Assembly (NCBI GenBank): GCA_963930645.1
Contig: OZ005662.1
Coordinates: 103,400,436-103,464,435 of the forward strand
DNA length: 64,000 nt
Direction: 5' to 3'
From: Salticus scenicus
Lineage: Eukaryota; Arthropoda; Arachnida; Araneae; Salticidae
The translations under genes were made by a program, and so were the position numbers. This document shows, one piece after another, positions 35,785-47,745 of the stretch (its first letter is position 1; every line of letters starts with the position of its first letter). The notes under the pieces were generated by a model. That model had not been told where the DNA came from. It worked only from the letters and a program-made list of their open reading frames with translations, and did no database searches.

Positions 35785-37051
35785 CAGGGTGCGTAAGGTA
35801 TTTGAGGACAGATTGAAAATTTAAAAAAATTATTCGTATTACTTGCAAAATGTGTTACATTCACATAATTTTTTTTATACAATGTTAATTGACTCCGTGT
35901 CTATACAATTATTCAATAAAATCCCCATTAGCGGCAATAACTGACTCAATACGGTGTCGGAAACGACTTCCTGCCCGAATCAAATACTGTTTGCTCATAT
36001 TCATCATTGTAAACGATATGGCATCTTTCAACGATGAAATAGTTTTATAGGGATGTTTATTGATCTCTCGCTAAACTACGCCCCATACATAGTGAGCCAG
36101 GGGATTAAGATCTGGGGAGCTTGGTGGCCATAAATTTGGGGGATACGGTCTTGGAAATTGACAGCCATCCAACCTTGAGTTGTCATGGCTTTGTGTGCTG
36201 GAGTAGAGTCTTGTTGGAAGATGTAAGGTCTATATCTACGTACACTGTCAATCCACGGTTTCACAATTTCTACTAAAACCTTGATATAAGCGGCAGCATT
36301 TATCCGACGCCCTTCCTCAAAGAAGTGGAGTGGTTTAACGTATCCTTCATTGCTCACAATCCCCAAATCAATGACAGTTGGCGTGAAACTGCATGTGCAT
36401 AACACGGGAAACCTCTGTAGGATCGGAGCATAGCCACCTGTTATTTCTTCGATTCATTATTTGATCTTTACCGAAATTGTTTTTCTTCAGAAAAAAAAAC
36501 CACAACATGTTTGGAATTTCGGCGTGCTTGAGTTTGTTTAGGAGACGATTTGATCGAATGAATCTCTGATCCCGAGTTTGTGCCGATATAAACTGTCTTC
36601 TGCGCATAACGTAAGATTTATAACAGAGGTCTTCGTGCACAACTAGACGGTTTAAGCCTTCTGATACATCAAGTTTCGTCGCAATGGCTCTCATAGACGT
36701 CAAAGGGTTTTCATCAATAATCTTCAGTACTTATTGGACAAATTCTGGTATTCAATAACGTCTGAACGTTCCTCATGTTTTTTGCGTTTTGCAATGTATC
36801 CAACATCACTATCTGATGCTTCCAATTCGCGTCGTACCTAATGTACGAATGATCGGGCGCAGTTGAGAAAGTTCGCGATTTCTAAATCTGTGTGTTTCGT
36901 GCATATCGCGACAATAACTGCATGTGTCTTCTTTTCTTGTGTTACATTATAATCCTCCATTGATGATCTGAAAAGAAAAAGACGGAAAATATTTAATCTC
37001 CAGAAATTACAACCACATGTATGAGTGTTCTCAAATACCTTACGCACCCTG
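35785..37051 (-). mobile_element. Mariner/Tc1-like element with full termini, inside piggyBac
   Basis: Inverted ends of about 26 bp: cagggtgcgtaaggtatttg on the left and its complement, with few changes, on the right (tacgcaccctg ending at 37051). TA flanks both sides (35783-35784 and 37052-37053). The size of 1267 bp is typical. It entered 18 bp after the piggyBac transposase stop codon, so piggyBac coding was untouched. Its own transposase runs on the opposite strand and is broken. Confidence 0.93.
36071..36960 (-). pseudogene. Degenerate mariner-like transposase
   Basis: Translation from the ATG at 36960 gives a short N-terminal helix-turn-helix region (EDYNVTQEKK ... DLEIANFLNC) that stops at a TAG near 36843. 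Other frames carry SMRAIATKLDVSE and RSNRLLNKLKH...WLCSDPTEV (36368-36703), then GIVSNEGYVKPLHFFEEG, YIFQQDSTPAHKA with a catalytic-type Asp, and after a one-base shift PPSSPDLNPLAHYVWG with the last Asp. At least one stop and several frameshifts prevent a complete product. The motif set places it in the IS630-Tc1-mariner superfamily; I do not assign a clade. Confidence 0.88.
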
Positions 37052-37339
37052 TATATATAACTGCTTATTCAAAAGCAATTATTTATAATATAATAATAAA
37101 TTATATATAATATAGTAAGAGAATTTTTTTTCATACAAATATCACTCAAGATCTCCTATGCTACAAATTTTGAATAAGGACCATATGTCCATTAAAATGT
37201 ACATTTAAAAATTATATATAAATGAGTAAATATTTTTGTAAAAAGTATATTGTTGCTTTCATTCACATAAATTAAGTTAATTTTAGCATAAAAATAATTT
37301 TTTCCTAAACGACAAAAAATTCGGGTCTGAAGGGGTTAA

Positions 37340-37933
37340 GAACGTTAACGGGGGGAAAAGCTTCGAGACCACAAAGTTAAATACAAACTTACACTGTTAT
37401 ATTGTCTTATTTAGCATTTAGTAAAATATGCTTTCATCTAGAAGACGTTTAGGAATGGATTTTAATAAAGTCCTACATATAAGTTGTGATATTTTTTCCA
37501 TGCAGTTGAAATAACAGACGTAATCTGCGAAACATTAGTAAGATATTATCTTACATTTCCACGAAATTAGCGTACAATGATCAATCACATGCTTTCTGTG
37601 GGGTTCGAATTTGGACTTTTGCCGAATAATCCATAAATCGGTTGATAATATTTCCAAATAGACAACATATAGTAGAACCTTATTTGTACACTAATGCAGT
37701 CTTGTAGCAAAAGTAAGTTTTTGTCCATCAGTTGATCTCTTAATGTGATAAAATTATTACGCTGTCTGTCATGGTAATCATAAGAGTTAATGTTATCTTA
37801 AGTATTTCTCCACGTTAATTTTATTGCGAGCATTGACTCTTGCCCAAATTGTGACTGGAACACCATTATGCACTAATTTTAAAAAATACAAACTATCTTT
37901 CTTTAAATAACAGTACTTTTCAAAACCATTGGG
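37340..37933. other. AT-rich noncoding DNA
   Basis: The right flank of piggyBac. No reading frame, repeat or RNA gene is recognisable. Confidence 0.4.
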
Positions 37934-38168
37934 GCCCACCAGACCCCGAGCGGTTCTGGCTCAAAGCTGGTGGATGGGAAGTGCCGGATTCGATCCCAGG
38001 TCGCGCTCATCGACCTAGCCGTTCGGAGGTTTCCGTGGTTTCCGCCGAAACCCGCGTAAATATAGGCTAGGACCCATTAGAAAGACCCCCCACGGAGAAC
38101 ATTTCCCGCTATAGGCCTAGGACACATATGGAGTCAATCGGCCTTAAAATCCTCCAACCAAAACCACC
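37934..38168 (+). mobile_element. tRNA-derived SINE (AACC-tailed family), well preserved
   Basis: It runs gcccaccagaccccgagcgg, tggctcaaagctggtgg, gccggattcgatcccaggtc (B box with one change), tagccgttcggaggtttccg, 'cgcgtaaatataggctagga', 'agaccccccacggag', then an ccaaccaaaacc tail. Similar words aaaaccattgggg before and aaaaccaccgggc after could be an imperfect target duplication. It is the most complete plus-strand copy here. Confidence 0.88.
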
Positions 38169-39582
38169 GGGCTCATCCAGGTTAATTTATTTTTTTTATC
38201 CGTGAAAACTGTTTTCTTTTGCCACAATTAAATTGGCCTATCTAGGTTCTTCGAAGGGATGAGCGGAACCGATTCAAAAGTACTGTTCATAAACCAATGA
38301 ATAAGTTCATAAATTTACTTAATTATTTCATAACACAGAAAAACACACAAAATATAAATTGTCTGTATTGTAAAATTGCAGCCACAAGTAGTTTAATATT
38401 GACTAAAGTTACAATAAATAATTCGAAAAAGACTATTCTTTTAAATCCACATATTGAAGAATAATAGTCTATATAAAAACATTTTTATGATACTTTTCTT
38501 TTTTCAAAAAAAATTGGCTAAAAAAAATGTGTTTATCTCAAGTTTCTTTCTAAATTAATTGGTGAAGTATGCTTTATTGATAATGCGGCTTATATATCTA
38601 GATATTGAGATTCAATTCATTACGCACAATGTATAATTAACCCTATAGAGACATAGTGACGCATGTGGAACAGCCACTTTAAATTTTTTAATCATGTATA
38701 CGAAATACTGGTGTAGACATCTGTCAGTATTTGAGATTAACTACACCGACACAGAAACTATATAATTCAGAAAATTGTCTGTAAATGTATCCACTGTTCC
38801 CTTTGCTGTCAAAATAATTTAAATTTTACACCGTAGACTTGCGTTCGACATTTGACAAAAAATAGTTATTATAGTTTGTACGTTGGAAAAAAGAAAAAAA
38901 AAATGATTTGCATTGCAGAGGTAAGTTAATTTTTTTATTACTATAGTTTAAGTGTTCCAAAATCGCATTTTTATGAATGTTCCTCATTAAAAAATTGAGT
39001 TCCTAGTAAAATGTTTGGTTGTGATTTTATTTTTATTGTTATTTTTTCCCAACAACTAATAATTAATGCATCACATATATTTATTTTAAGTAGAGAAAAA
39101 AAAATCAGAATTTTTACGGTCAATGCATTTTTTTTTATTTTTTTAATACTTGTTTTTTTTTTTTTCCCTTAAAACTTGTTAAAATAAGAAACGTTTTTGC
39201 TTATTTATATATTCCAGTAGTCGAAACGCGACCACCTTTTTGCAAGGCAAAGTATTTGCCTTCTCGTAAACGGAATTAAATTGCAACACAGGTGAGCCAA
39301 TTGTTTGTCGATATGCATCCAAAGTGAGTCAGCAGGGTTTCACTTAATATATTTCTCTATGTCTGGTACACTGTAGATGCTGAGCCTTTCCTAAAATGAG
39401 AGGAAGTCACAATGTGGAAACGACCCCTGTTCGGTGATATAGCCCAAAAGCTAATCGGCGCCAATTTAAACTAAGGTCCAACCAAACACAATATTCTTTT
39501 AAATTAAGTTCATAGGTTCATAAAGTACAACGTCAGAACTCTAAAAGAGAAATATTTTTAATTAAATGGTCGAATTGAGTTT
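38169..39582. other. AT-rich noncoding DNA
   Basis: ttaaccctatagagacatag at 38637 resembles a piggyBac-type TTAA-CCCT end, but no convincing partner end was found. About 39200-39480 is less AT-rich without an open frame. Nothing else is identifiable. Confidence 0.4.
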
Positions 39583-40674
39583 AGAAAATCTCAAAACATA
39601 TAACTTCATCAAAAGCAAAAAATCTAAAAATTTTCTGAATCTTACACTTTCATCTTATATATGCAAAGGATAGAATATTAAATCCATTTCTTAAAAAAAT
39701 ACGTAGTCAATTTCAGTTAATTCAAATGCAAGGAAAACTGAAAACGTGTAAATTCATCGAAAACCAGAAATCGAATTTTTTTCCGCATCTTCTACATTAT
39801 TCTTATACATGCTAGTAGTAAATCCACTTTTTAAAAAATAAGTAGTCAATTACAGTTAACTGAAATGCAAAGAAATCTCAAAATGTGTAAATTCATCGAA
39901 AAACGGAAATCAAAAGTTTTTTCCATATCTTAAACTTTCTTCTTATATGTGTAGTATACGTAAGCAAAGTGTGACGTCACTTATCGTCGTTGAAGCCAAG
40001 TAAAAGATTCCCTATGTTAATCGTCCATTGGATTTTTTATATAAAATAATTTAAAATTGAGGAAAATTATTTACCTATTTCAATCTCCATATTTGGGTAT
40101 AATTATAAATTAGACATCGTTCACATGTTTTTGATTAAGTTATTTTGCTATCAAATTGACAAAATTTTAATTTTAAATTTCAAAACTTTAGAAACAAAAT
40201 GGGCATATATTTGATATCTGTTCGTCCTTGGTCTCTTGTACATTTGGCGATCAAAAACGTACTACGAAAACATACATGACAGATGTATATTTTCGTAATA
40301 CATATATATTCTACGAAATATTGTTTCATATTATTGATTGTTCGTTAGTAAAATAACCATGATTTTTTAAAGGAATTAAATATGTTCGCCAGATAATTTT
40401 GTGATCTTTTATTATTTTATTTTTCCACCAAGGACAGCAGATATCAAAGCTGTTCCTTTGAAATGAATCTCATTCCACTGAAATTAAATGTTTATGTTTA
40501 TATTCGAAAGTTGAAGTATATCATTTTATTTTTCCAGAGTTTTGAAATTTAAAATTTAATTTTTATGAATTTTGAAGAGAAAATTACTCAATCTCACACA
40601 CGCTGACAGTTACTTATGTATAATTATACGAAATATGGGGATTGGAATCGGGAGATAATTTTTCTAAATGTTTA

Positions 40675-40711
<37 letters not shown>

Positions 40712-40850
40712 ACGATAAACATATGAAATCTTTTGCTTCGCCCCACGGATGATCACTGATGCCGTCACGTCACTTGCGTATTGTAATAAATCTATTTAAA
40801 AAGAAAATAAGTAGTCAAATTCAGTTGGAATGCATTATGTTTTTGCTTAA
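39583..40850 (-). repeat. Tandem repeat of about 145-bp units, split by a foldback element
   Basis: About two and a half units precede 39956. Each contains, on the minus strand, the core (gatttccgtttttcgatgaa with tttacacatttt) plus 'cttcttatat' and 'aataagtagtcaattacagtt' words. The series resumes at about 40785 with aaatctatttaaaaag and aataagtagtcaaattcag, so an intact unit was cut by the insertion at 39957-40780. The shared core connects this array to the dispersed core-repeat family. Confidence 0.7.
39957..40780. mobile_element. 824-bp foldback element
   Basis: Left end tacgtaagcaaagtgtgacg and the complement of the right end tacgcaagtgacgtgacg are inverted relatives. The arms stay similar far inward: atcgtccatt, atctcc-att...catatttggg/cgta, gattgag, caaaattttaattttaaatttc. 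A poly(A) run sits in the right arm (about 40680-40708). Flanking tandem-repeat units give the interrupted sequence, so the boundaries are good to a few bases; the target duplication is not certain (perhaps TA). No coding capacity. A relative lies at about 54770-55300 inside a Helitron. Confidence 0.8.
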
Positions 40851-40924
40851 AAATATTTCTTCAAATTAGAGCTGACGTAACTCACAAGAAAAATAAAAAA
40901 GAAAGAAAGAAAGAAAAAAAATAG

Positions 40925-40956
<32 letters not shown>

Positions 40957-42059
40957 TAATTAAAAAAAAAAAAATATATATATATAGAACTCTCATAAAT
41001 CAAATCTTTTTTTAACTTGCGTATATTTTCAAGGGTATAAACCTTTGATCATTCACTCGAATTTCTACCATCTAGATCTAATGGCTGTTTTATCTTAGAT
41101 TAAAAAATCTGTAATCGAGAGTATAATGATGCTACATTATACAAATTACAGCGTCTATAGTTTTATTTGAGTTTTCAGAAATTGCCACAATAATAATAAA
41201 TCTTTTACATTGACACAGAGAATTTGTATCTCTAATTTTTACGATTTTTTTCATAGTTTTCGATCTTTATGGTTTTTGTAGTGGGTGCAAAGCAGAAATA
41301 ACTAGAGCCTAATTCTTACTCACCCAAACAGGTTTTCATTATAAGACCGATTTCAGACTGTGTTTATGAAGTGTTAGGCGTATTTGCACTTTTTTGAATA
41401 GCAGAAGATTTTTTTTAGCTGTATTTCATTAAATGGAGGAAGGACTGGAGTATTTCGAAAGCAGAACCTGTTGTACATTATGTACATGTGCATATATGAT
41501 GGTCGTATTAAGATAAAACAGCTTTGTTTTTTAACAGTGAAGATCGTACATAATAATCATAAGATTTATCTTCATTACATGTTCATCTTATATTGAAATA
41601 AACTTTATTTTAGCATATTGTAAAAAATGCATTGTGGAAACAACATTAAAATTTTCCGTTTTCTAAGGAAAATTTTAAAGGGTTAAGAGCAGTTAGAATG
41701 CCGTATGTTAAAAAAAAAAAAAAAAAAACTTTTAGTGTATGAAACAACTATTAGGTTGTAGTTTGTATTTTATAAGCCTGGTTTCAAACCAAGAAAATAT
41801 TTTAGCTTTCTTTTTTAATGTTTTCGTGGCAATACACAAAGAAAATCAATTTCATCAATATCAATTATTCAGTTTCAGTCAGATGGAAATTTTTAATTTA
41901 AAATTAAGAAATTAAAAAAAACAATAGCTTATTAAGACCAATGGATGTTTCTATGCGTCACGCGTGAATAATTAAACACATTCAATCAGCATAAATAACA
42001 ACCATAGTTTCAGTTTGAAAATGGAAGCGTTGTCTCATGAAGTCACTGAAATGATAGCA
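40851..42059. other. AT-rich noncoding DNA
   Basis: Purine-rich and poly(A) runs (about 40880-40975) are followed by unremarkable AT-rich sequence. No gene or element is supportable. Confidence 0.4.
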
Positions 42060-42330
42060 TTTGAAGGGATTTTCCCGTAAGAAAATGGTTTGGTGGAAGA
42101 TAAGAGCTATTGCGTAGATTAACGTCTTTTTCGCGTAAAAATTCAGAAAATCCTACTTTCAAAACATCAATTTACGGACTACGACCATTTTGCTTGCTAA
42201 ATGATCATTTCCCGTAAAATTATACGGTCATTTCCGAAATTATGCTTTCAAAACATTAATTTACGGATTATAACCGTTTAGGTAGCAAAACGGTCATTTC
42301 CTCTAACATTATTCGGTCAAATAACGTGAT
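42060..42330 (+). repeat. Short repeats with cccgtaaaat-type words
   Basis: The block ctttcaaaacatcaatttac, ggactacgaccatttt, then a 'cggtcatttcc' word occurs twice (from about 42158 and 42246, spacing near 88 bp), with flanking ttttcccgtaa and tttcccgtaaaatta words. Looks like a MITE-derived fragment; a poly(T) run of about 27 follows (42337-42365). Confidence 0.55.
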
Positions 42331-42369
<39 letters not shown>

Positions 42370-42479
42370 CATTGTACCATTTTCAACCCTTTACTCTCCT
42401 AGTTAATATGTTAAAAGTGTACCTCAAATTTCATGTTTACCTATTAATATATAGATGTATATAAATACAGAATCATTCA

Positions 42480-43207
42480 TATGTCACAGTTTAAAAATCG
42501 TAGAAAACCACTTCTTCTTTTTAATAAAATTGATATTTAATTTAAATCAATAAAACATTTATGCATACATGAATCAAATAACTGAATTAAAATATTTTTT
42601 CTCGTTTATGTTACGTAATAAAAGAATTTAAAAAATAAAAATACTGACAGTAAATTGAAAACTCATATAGTTTATTTGTTTTAGTTTAGGAATCAACGGT
42701 TACCATAATAAAAAAAATAATGATGGTATATACATAAATGCTAAATTCATTCTTTCCTTTTTTTTAATTATTCTTATCATTGACATTTCATAGTTTAAAA
42801 AATGTAGCAGGCCTTTTTTCTTTTTAATAAAAAATGATATGTAATTGAAATCAATTGAAAAATCGATACATGCATAAATTAAATAACTGAAATTATTATT
42901 ATTATTATTATTTAATTCTTTTCTCATTTTTGTTATGCATTAAAAACAATTTAAAATAAAAATATTGATTGTAAATTGGAAACTCATTTAGTTTATTTGT
43001 TTTAATTATTGAATTAATGGCTATATATTGGGTTGTTCGGAAAGTAATTTCGTTTTTTTCAGCAGAGGACTTAATTGTACTTTTTTTTTCACGCCATCTT
43101 TAGAATTAAGCTGCATTACCATTACATATTGTGACAGCTGATATAGCAAGGCTTGCTTGTGAAAAACTTCTTTTTATTTAGTACAGTAGGTATTGATTGG
43201 TGCCCTA

Positions 43208-43246
<39 letters not shown>

Positions 43247-43675
43247 GGAAGCGACATTTTCGGCATATTTTGTTTTTGCTGTCAAAAAGATGAAAATTCA
43301 GTTCAAACAAGGAAAAAAAGTGTACGATGTGTATACAGAAAATTTATTTAAAGAACGCCAGTGTCCAAACAGGTTTACCAAATTTTGTTCCGGCAATTTT
43401 GACGTTGAAGATGCATTACGTTCTGGAAAACCAGTTTATGCCAATGAGGACAAAATGAAGTATTAATTTATGAAAACTGCCAAATACCAACTCTTAAGAT
43501 CGCTAAGAAACTGACCAAAGTGGAGAATAGATAATTCAATAAAATATTTATACAATATAAGAAAGCCATCGTCTTTCATTTTCAAAGGAAAAAAACTTAA
43601 CTATTTTCAGGACAACCCAATATTTATATAAATAATAATGTTGTATGGATAAGTGTGAAATTCATTCTTTTTAAA
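42480..43675 (+). repeat. Tandem duplication of about 300 bp, second copy split by a mariner
   Basis: Copy 1 (42480-42765) and copy 2 (about 42775-43027 plus 43621-43675) share ttctttttaataaaa, 'gaaatcaat', aaataactga, 'aactcat-tagtttatttgtttta', 'gaat-aa-gg' and the closing 'aaattcattctttt'. Copy 2 is cut by the element at 43028-43620, and joining its two halves restores the unit. No reading frame is shared by the copies. Confidence 0.75.
43028..43620 (+). mobile_element. Internally deleted mariner element
   Basis: Ends ttgggttgttcggaaagtaa on the left and, as complement, ttgggttgtcctgaaaatag on the right. TA flanks both sides (43026-43027 and 43621-43622). The remaining coding piece, from ATG at 43290, reads MKIQFKQGKKVYDVYTENLF then SGNFDVEDALRSGKPV, the N-terminal DNA-binding region of mariner transposase, and stops at 43465; the catalytic domain is deleted. 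At 593 bp it is about half the length of a complete mariner. A poly(A) run (43209-43243) interrupts the 5' part. Confidence 0.9.
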
Positions 43676-44421
43676 AGAGTTCTGATTTTTTCATATATAT
43701 AATGTATGGAAAATTCTATTAAAATGTAAATATAGGAAATATATAATGAATCGATTAAAGTCTTAGCTCTTAAATGTATGTGTACAAATGTATATGTACA
43801 TTTTTATTCACTTTAAAACCACCCACGCTTCAGCTAACATTTAAATTAACATTTCTAAATTATACTGTAGATTATATTTAACTTGTCCATTTAATAAATG
43901 TAGTACTAGATATTAAAAGATAAATATAGATTTTTATTCATTTAAAGTTATCTTTTTCGCACTTTAAAGAATTAAACTGCGTAATTTTTACTTTAAAAAG
44001 TTATAAAGATACGCCTTATAGTAATTATACATTAAAATAATCTGAAAATCTAACGTTATATCTATTTATTTTATAATTGAATTTTGAAATTATATAAGGT
44101 ATTAATGTTGAGAAGGTATTAATAACTACTTTGTACAATAGAAATGATGATATTTTAAATTTCTAAAAAATGATAAAGCATTTCGTATTTTCAATTGTAT
44201 AGTTTTTCTTTTATTAGTTAAAAAATAGTAATTTATAGTATTTTATTTTAATACTACTCTGATACTGCGATGTCAGCAAAGGAAATATTTTAGAATTCAT
44301 ATTTCTTGTAAAATAAGATTTAATTTACACTAATATTTAATCTCAATATTCTACATAAATAACTTTATTAATAACTCACAAATTTTAAAATATCAGTGGA
44401 AACTGGCCTATTATATATATA
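43676..44421. other. AT-rich noncoding DNA
   Basis: No feature recognised. A short AT repeat abuts the following element. Confidence 0.4.
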
Positions 44422-45718
44422 TGTTTCCGCTAAAGTTCAAAAATCAGTTAATCTGCAGATTAGCTAGGTAATCTGCACATTAACTAGGGTGATCCGTTAA
44501 AGTGAGGAAAATTGTTTCATTTCTGAAATTGCCTAGGTAATCTGCAAATTACTTAGATAATCTGCACATTACCTACTAGGCACAAGTTAAAGTGAAAATA
44601 AGATATCTGGTGGTGTAACTTTACAGCACGTTGTATTGTATTTGTTTTTTTCCATTCGGGGAAAAAGAAAAAGATTATTTTTCTTTTCTTTTCTTTAATT
44701 ATTTTAATCTGTATATGTTTTAATTTTTATGTCTTTTAAAGTTATATTAGTTTTATTTTATTTATTTATTTCATCTTTTTTATTCTGTCAATATAAGTTT
44801 GAAGATGTTATGCATATTTAATATGAAATATAATAACTTCAATAGCTTTCAATAAATTATATTTTATAAATGAATGTTAGAAATGTAATACAGTAACAAT
44901 TTCTTTTCGAAATAAAAATATTGAACCATTTAAATTTAAAAAAAAAAAAATGTTTTATTAACAAATTATTGCTATTACTTTTTTTTTTTTAACTTATGCA
45001 CCGCTAAAGAAATATTATATTAGACAAATCAGAAGCATTTTTTAAGAAGTACTTCAAATAATTTAAAACTGCTTTAATAATTTTTAGAACGCATGAAAAT
45101 TAAAATGACAGTTTCCCAATGCTTTATTAAACAATATTTTGCAGCATAATATAGTTTAGCAAATATATTAAGTTTACATAAAAAAAAAAAAAAAAATCTT
45201 TATTAACACATTTTATGTGATAAACTACACTGTTAAAATTTTCAGTTCAAGGTTGAACCAAATGTTGGTACTACAGTAACTTCAGTTTGCTAGGTTGAAC
45301 CAAAAATTGGTACGAGTATAACTTCAACCATGCGATGGTGAAACCTTCTACTATGATTTGGCGTTTCTTGATTGAAAAAAGCACCAAATTATGGTAAAAA
45401 TATTCTCCATCTTATGGATGCAGCCTTGGTTTAGTAAAGCACCAAATAAGGATAAAAGGTTTCACCATCACATGGTGGCAGCAAAAATGTACCAAAATTT
45501 TTAACAGTGTACAACGAAATTATCTGAAAAAGCGAACAAAATTAAAAATATAATCATGATATATAAAATATATAAAGTAAACTTGAAATTGAAAGAAACA
45601 AAAAAAAAAAAATGTAATGAAATGCTAAAAAATGCATAAAAATTTCATATTAAGTATTTATTAAATAATGCAATAATATTGAATGCCATATTTTCCAGAG
45701 ATAAAAATTAATACATCT

Positions 45719-45750
<32 letters not shown>

Positions 45751-46396
45751 CAGTAAGTAATAGTAATTTAATCAATTTTAAAATAAATTAGTTTTAAAAA
45801 GTTGTGGTTTAATAGGTTTTAATTTCGGGAGAAAATGATTACTGTGCTGTAAATTTAATATTCATAATTCAAAATGAAGTTTCACGAGAGAGAGCATTTA
45901 ATTAAGAATAGATTTCATTAATAAAACTTATATCAAACTTACATTGACTTATCAAACTTATATTGACAGAATTAAAAAATAGAAGAAATAAAATCAAAAC
46001 AATTATAACTTACTTGTTACTTTAAATTTTGCGTTCGTCATAATAAGAAACCTAATCTCATAGCTTCGATGCTCCCCGTTTTGCGTTTACTGTTTATCAT
46101 AGCGGAGCGGAAGGGATAAAAGTTTTAGTTTGTGTTTGAATGTCAATTGTGTCACAGACTAATCTGTGATTCGCGTATCTGTATCACATGACTCTTTGAC
46201 GTCATAGTGAATGTAAAAAAAATCTAATGCTCCAAAAAACATTTGAACTTTAACGACACAGAAGCCGCTAATGTGCAGATTACCTACTTAAAATGCGGAA
46301 AACTCTTGATTCCGCACTTTAACGGGTCATTTTAGTTAATCTGCAGATTAGCTGGGTAATCTGCACATTAACTTATTTTGAGCTTTAACGGTAACA
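44422..46396. mobile_element. Element of about 2 kb with CTGCA-palindrome ends
   Basis: Left end tgtttccgctaaagttcaaa and the complement of the right end, tgttaccgttaaagctcaaa, are inverted, with TA on both sides (44420-44421 and 46397-46398). Each end then carries repeated 14-16 bp words: gttaatctgcagattagc, gtaatctgcacattaac, gtaatctgcaaattac, alternately oriented, with cgttaaagtg between sets. No intact transposase: the interior is AT-rich and includes another MITE (45228-45509) and poly(T). I do not recognise the family; subterminal motif arrays usually bind the transposase. Confidence 0.75.
45228..45509. mobile_element. CACTG-ended MITE
   Basis: Left cactgttaaaattttcag, right complement cactgttaaaaattttggta. 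Inside, words such as ggttgaaccaaa, accaaattatggta and aaccttctac recur in both orientations (gttgaaccaaatgttggta and gtgaaacc/ggtttcacc). Size 282 bp. It lies within the CTGCA-palindrome element, so that element is older. The target duplication is not clear (possibly TA). Confidence 0.75.
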
Positions 46397-46485
46397 TATG
46401 TTAATATATAAGTTTTAAAAATGTGGCAAATTGATTTTCATCAAACACAGGTAAGAACCACATCCATTAAATAAACATTCTGATG

Positions 46486-46516
<31 letters not shown>

Positions 46517-47008
46517 CATATACATATATACTTTGAATTCACTCTGTTTGTTTGAAAGCAATAGTGCAGCAGATATACAAAGTCTTATTTATAACATCTT
46601 TTTTCTTTTTTTTTTTTGTACCGTGGATGAGCTTCTAACACACAGTTTTATTATACAAATAAATAATAATAATAAAAAATACTTAAATATTGAAAATTCT
46701 ACTTCTTCTTCTTCTTCTATTTTTTTCCGTAAATCATACTTAATTGATTTTATATTTTATTTCATTTATTTATTTTTTATATAAGAATCACCATTCATCT
46801 TCTAAACAAAAACAAACAAATTAAAATTAGTTAACATATACATGTGTAAACATGCATCATTTATAGAACATTACAAAAAATCAGTTTACCCTTTATATTC
46901 GAATAACAAAATTTTACTTTAAAAAAAGTCATTTTTTGGCATTTTGCTTTTATATAAATATTTACTATCAGTTAAATGTACATTATGAAATGTAAAAACA
47001 TTATGAAA
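46397..47008. other. AT-rich noncoding DNA
   Basis: AT and AAT microsatellites (about 46496-46514 and 46662-46677) and a TTC tract (about 46703-46718). The open frame at 46533-46784 is made from these. No gene is supportable. Confidence 0.4.
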
Positions 47009-47508
47009 TTTTACATTATGTATTTAAATTACATAATTTATCCAAAAAAAAAAAATCGTTATGAGACATTTTGCTTTGTATAGATGTTTTCTATTATCTA
47101 AATTTACATTATCAAAGAGTAAAGCAAACAATGTGTTGAAACACATTACACTGGATTGTACGTAATTAACCCCGCAAGCAATAAATACTCGCAACTTTTC
47201 ACCACGAGCTTTCATTAACGGTAATTATAATAACCATGCTGTTTTGACATTCAACACCTTCCTCTTACAATTAATTTTGAACAATTACAATAGTCTCTAT
47301 TTAAAGACAGACACAAATTAATTTATTAAGGGAGCATTTTTTATCAGATATTTTTACAGAGTAAAATTTCCATATTTTAAATTTTGATTTTATAATTGAT
47401 TCTTTGAAAAATAATTCAATTTTAAGATAAAAAAGAAAATTTTTATTTTTTATATGTTTAAATGTGGTAGTGCTAATTAAAAATTTCAGTATAATTAAAT
47501 TTCCGTGT

Positions 47509-47745
47509 ACTCACTGGTCCCTGGAGTGGCTGCGTGGTTCTGCGCACAAAGCTTGTAGACGGAAAATGCTGGGTTTAACCTCAGGTCGCATTTTTCGATT
47601 TAGTCGCTCGGAGTTTTCTGTGGTTTTCCCCAAAACTAGCGTAAATACGTGCTAGGACCCACTCGTATATAAAAAGCATCTACGAAGGGCACACCACCCA
47701 GGCCTAGCATCCTCGTTTAATCAATTGACCTTAAACCTAACATAC
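47509..47745 (+). mobile_element. tRNA-derived SINE (AACC-tailed family), diverged
   Basis: ggctgcgtggttctgcgcac (A-box region), gctgggtttaacctcaggtc (decayed B box), gtcgctcggagttttctgtg, 'gcgtaaatacgtgctaggac' and a tail near aaacctaacatac. It aligns with 37934-38168. It interrupts segmental copy C; the matching place in copy D (about 51400) lacks it. Confidence 0.82.

Larger units (their letters stand above)
33486..37335 (+). mobile_element. piggyBac-superfamily element (TTAA-flanked) with a nested mariner
   Basis: TTAA occurs at both sides (33482-33485 and 37336-37339). The termini are inverted: ccccttcggtcccc on the left and ccccttcagacccg as the complement of the right. Subterminal aatgtaca words recur on both sides (about 33511, 33863 and 37194). 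Excluding the mariner at 35785-37051 the element is about 2.58 kb, normal for piggyBac. It carries one transposase gene, damaged by a stop. It lies just right of segmental copy B. Confidence 0.93.

Noticed and set aside
38637..41686. Possible second piggyBac element (ttaaccctatagagac on the left, aaagggttaa on the right)
   Set aside because: Beyond TTAA and a CCCT word the two ends do not match, and no transposase remnant lies between them.
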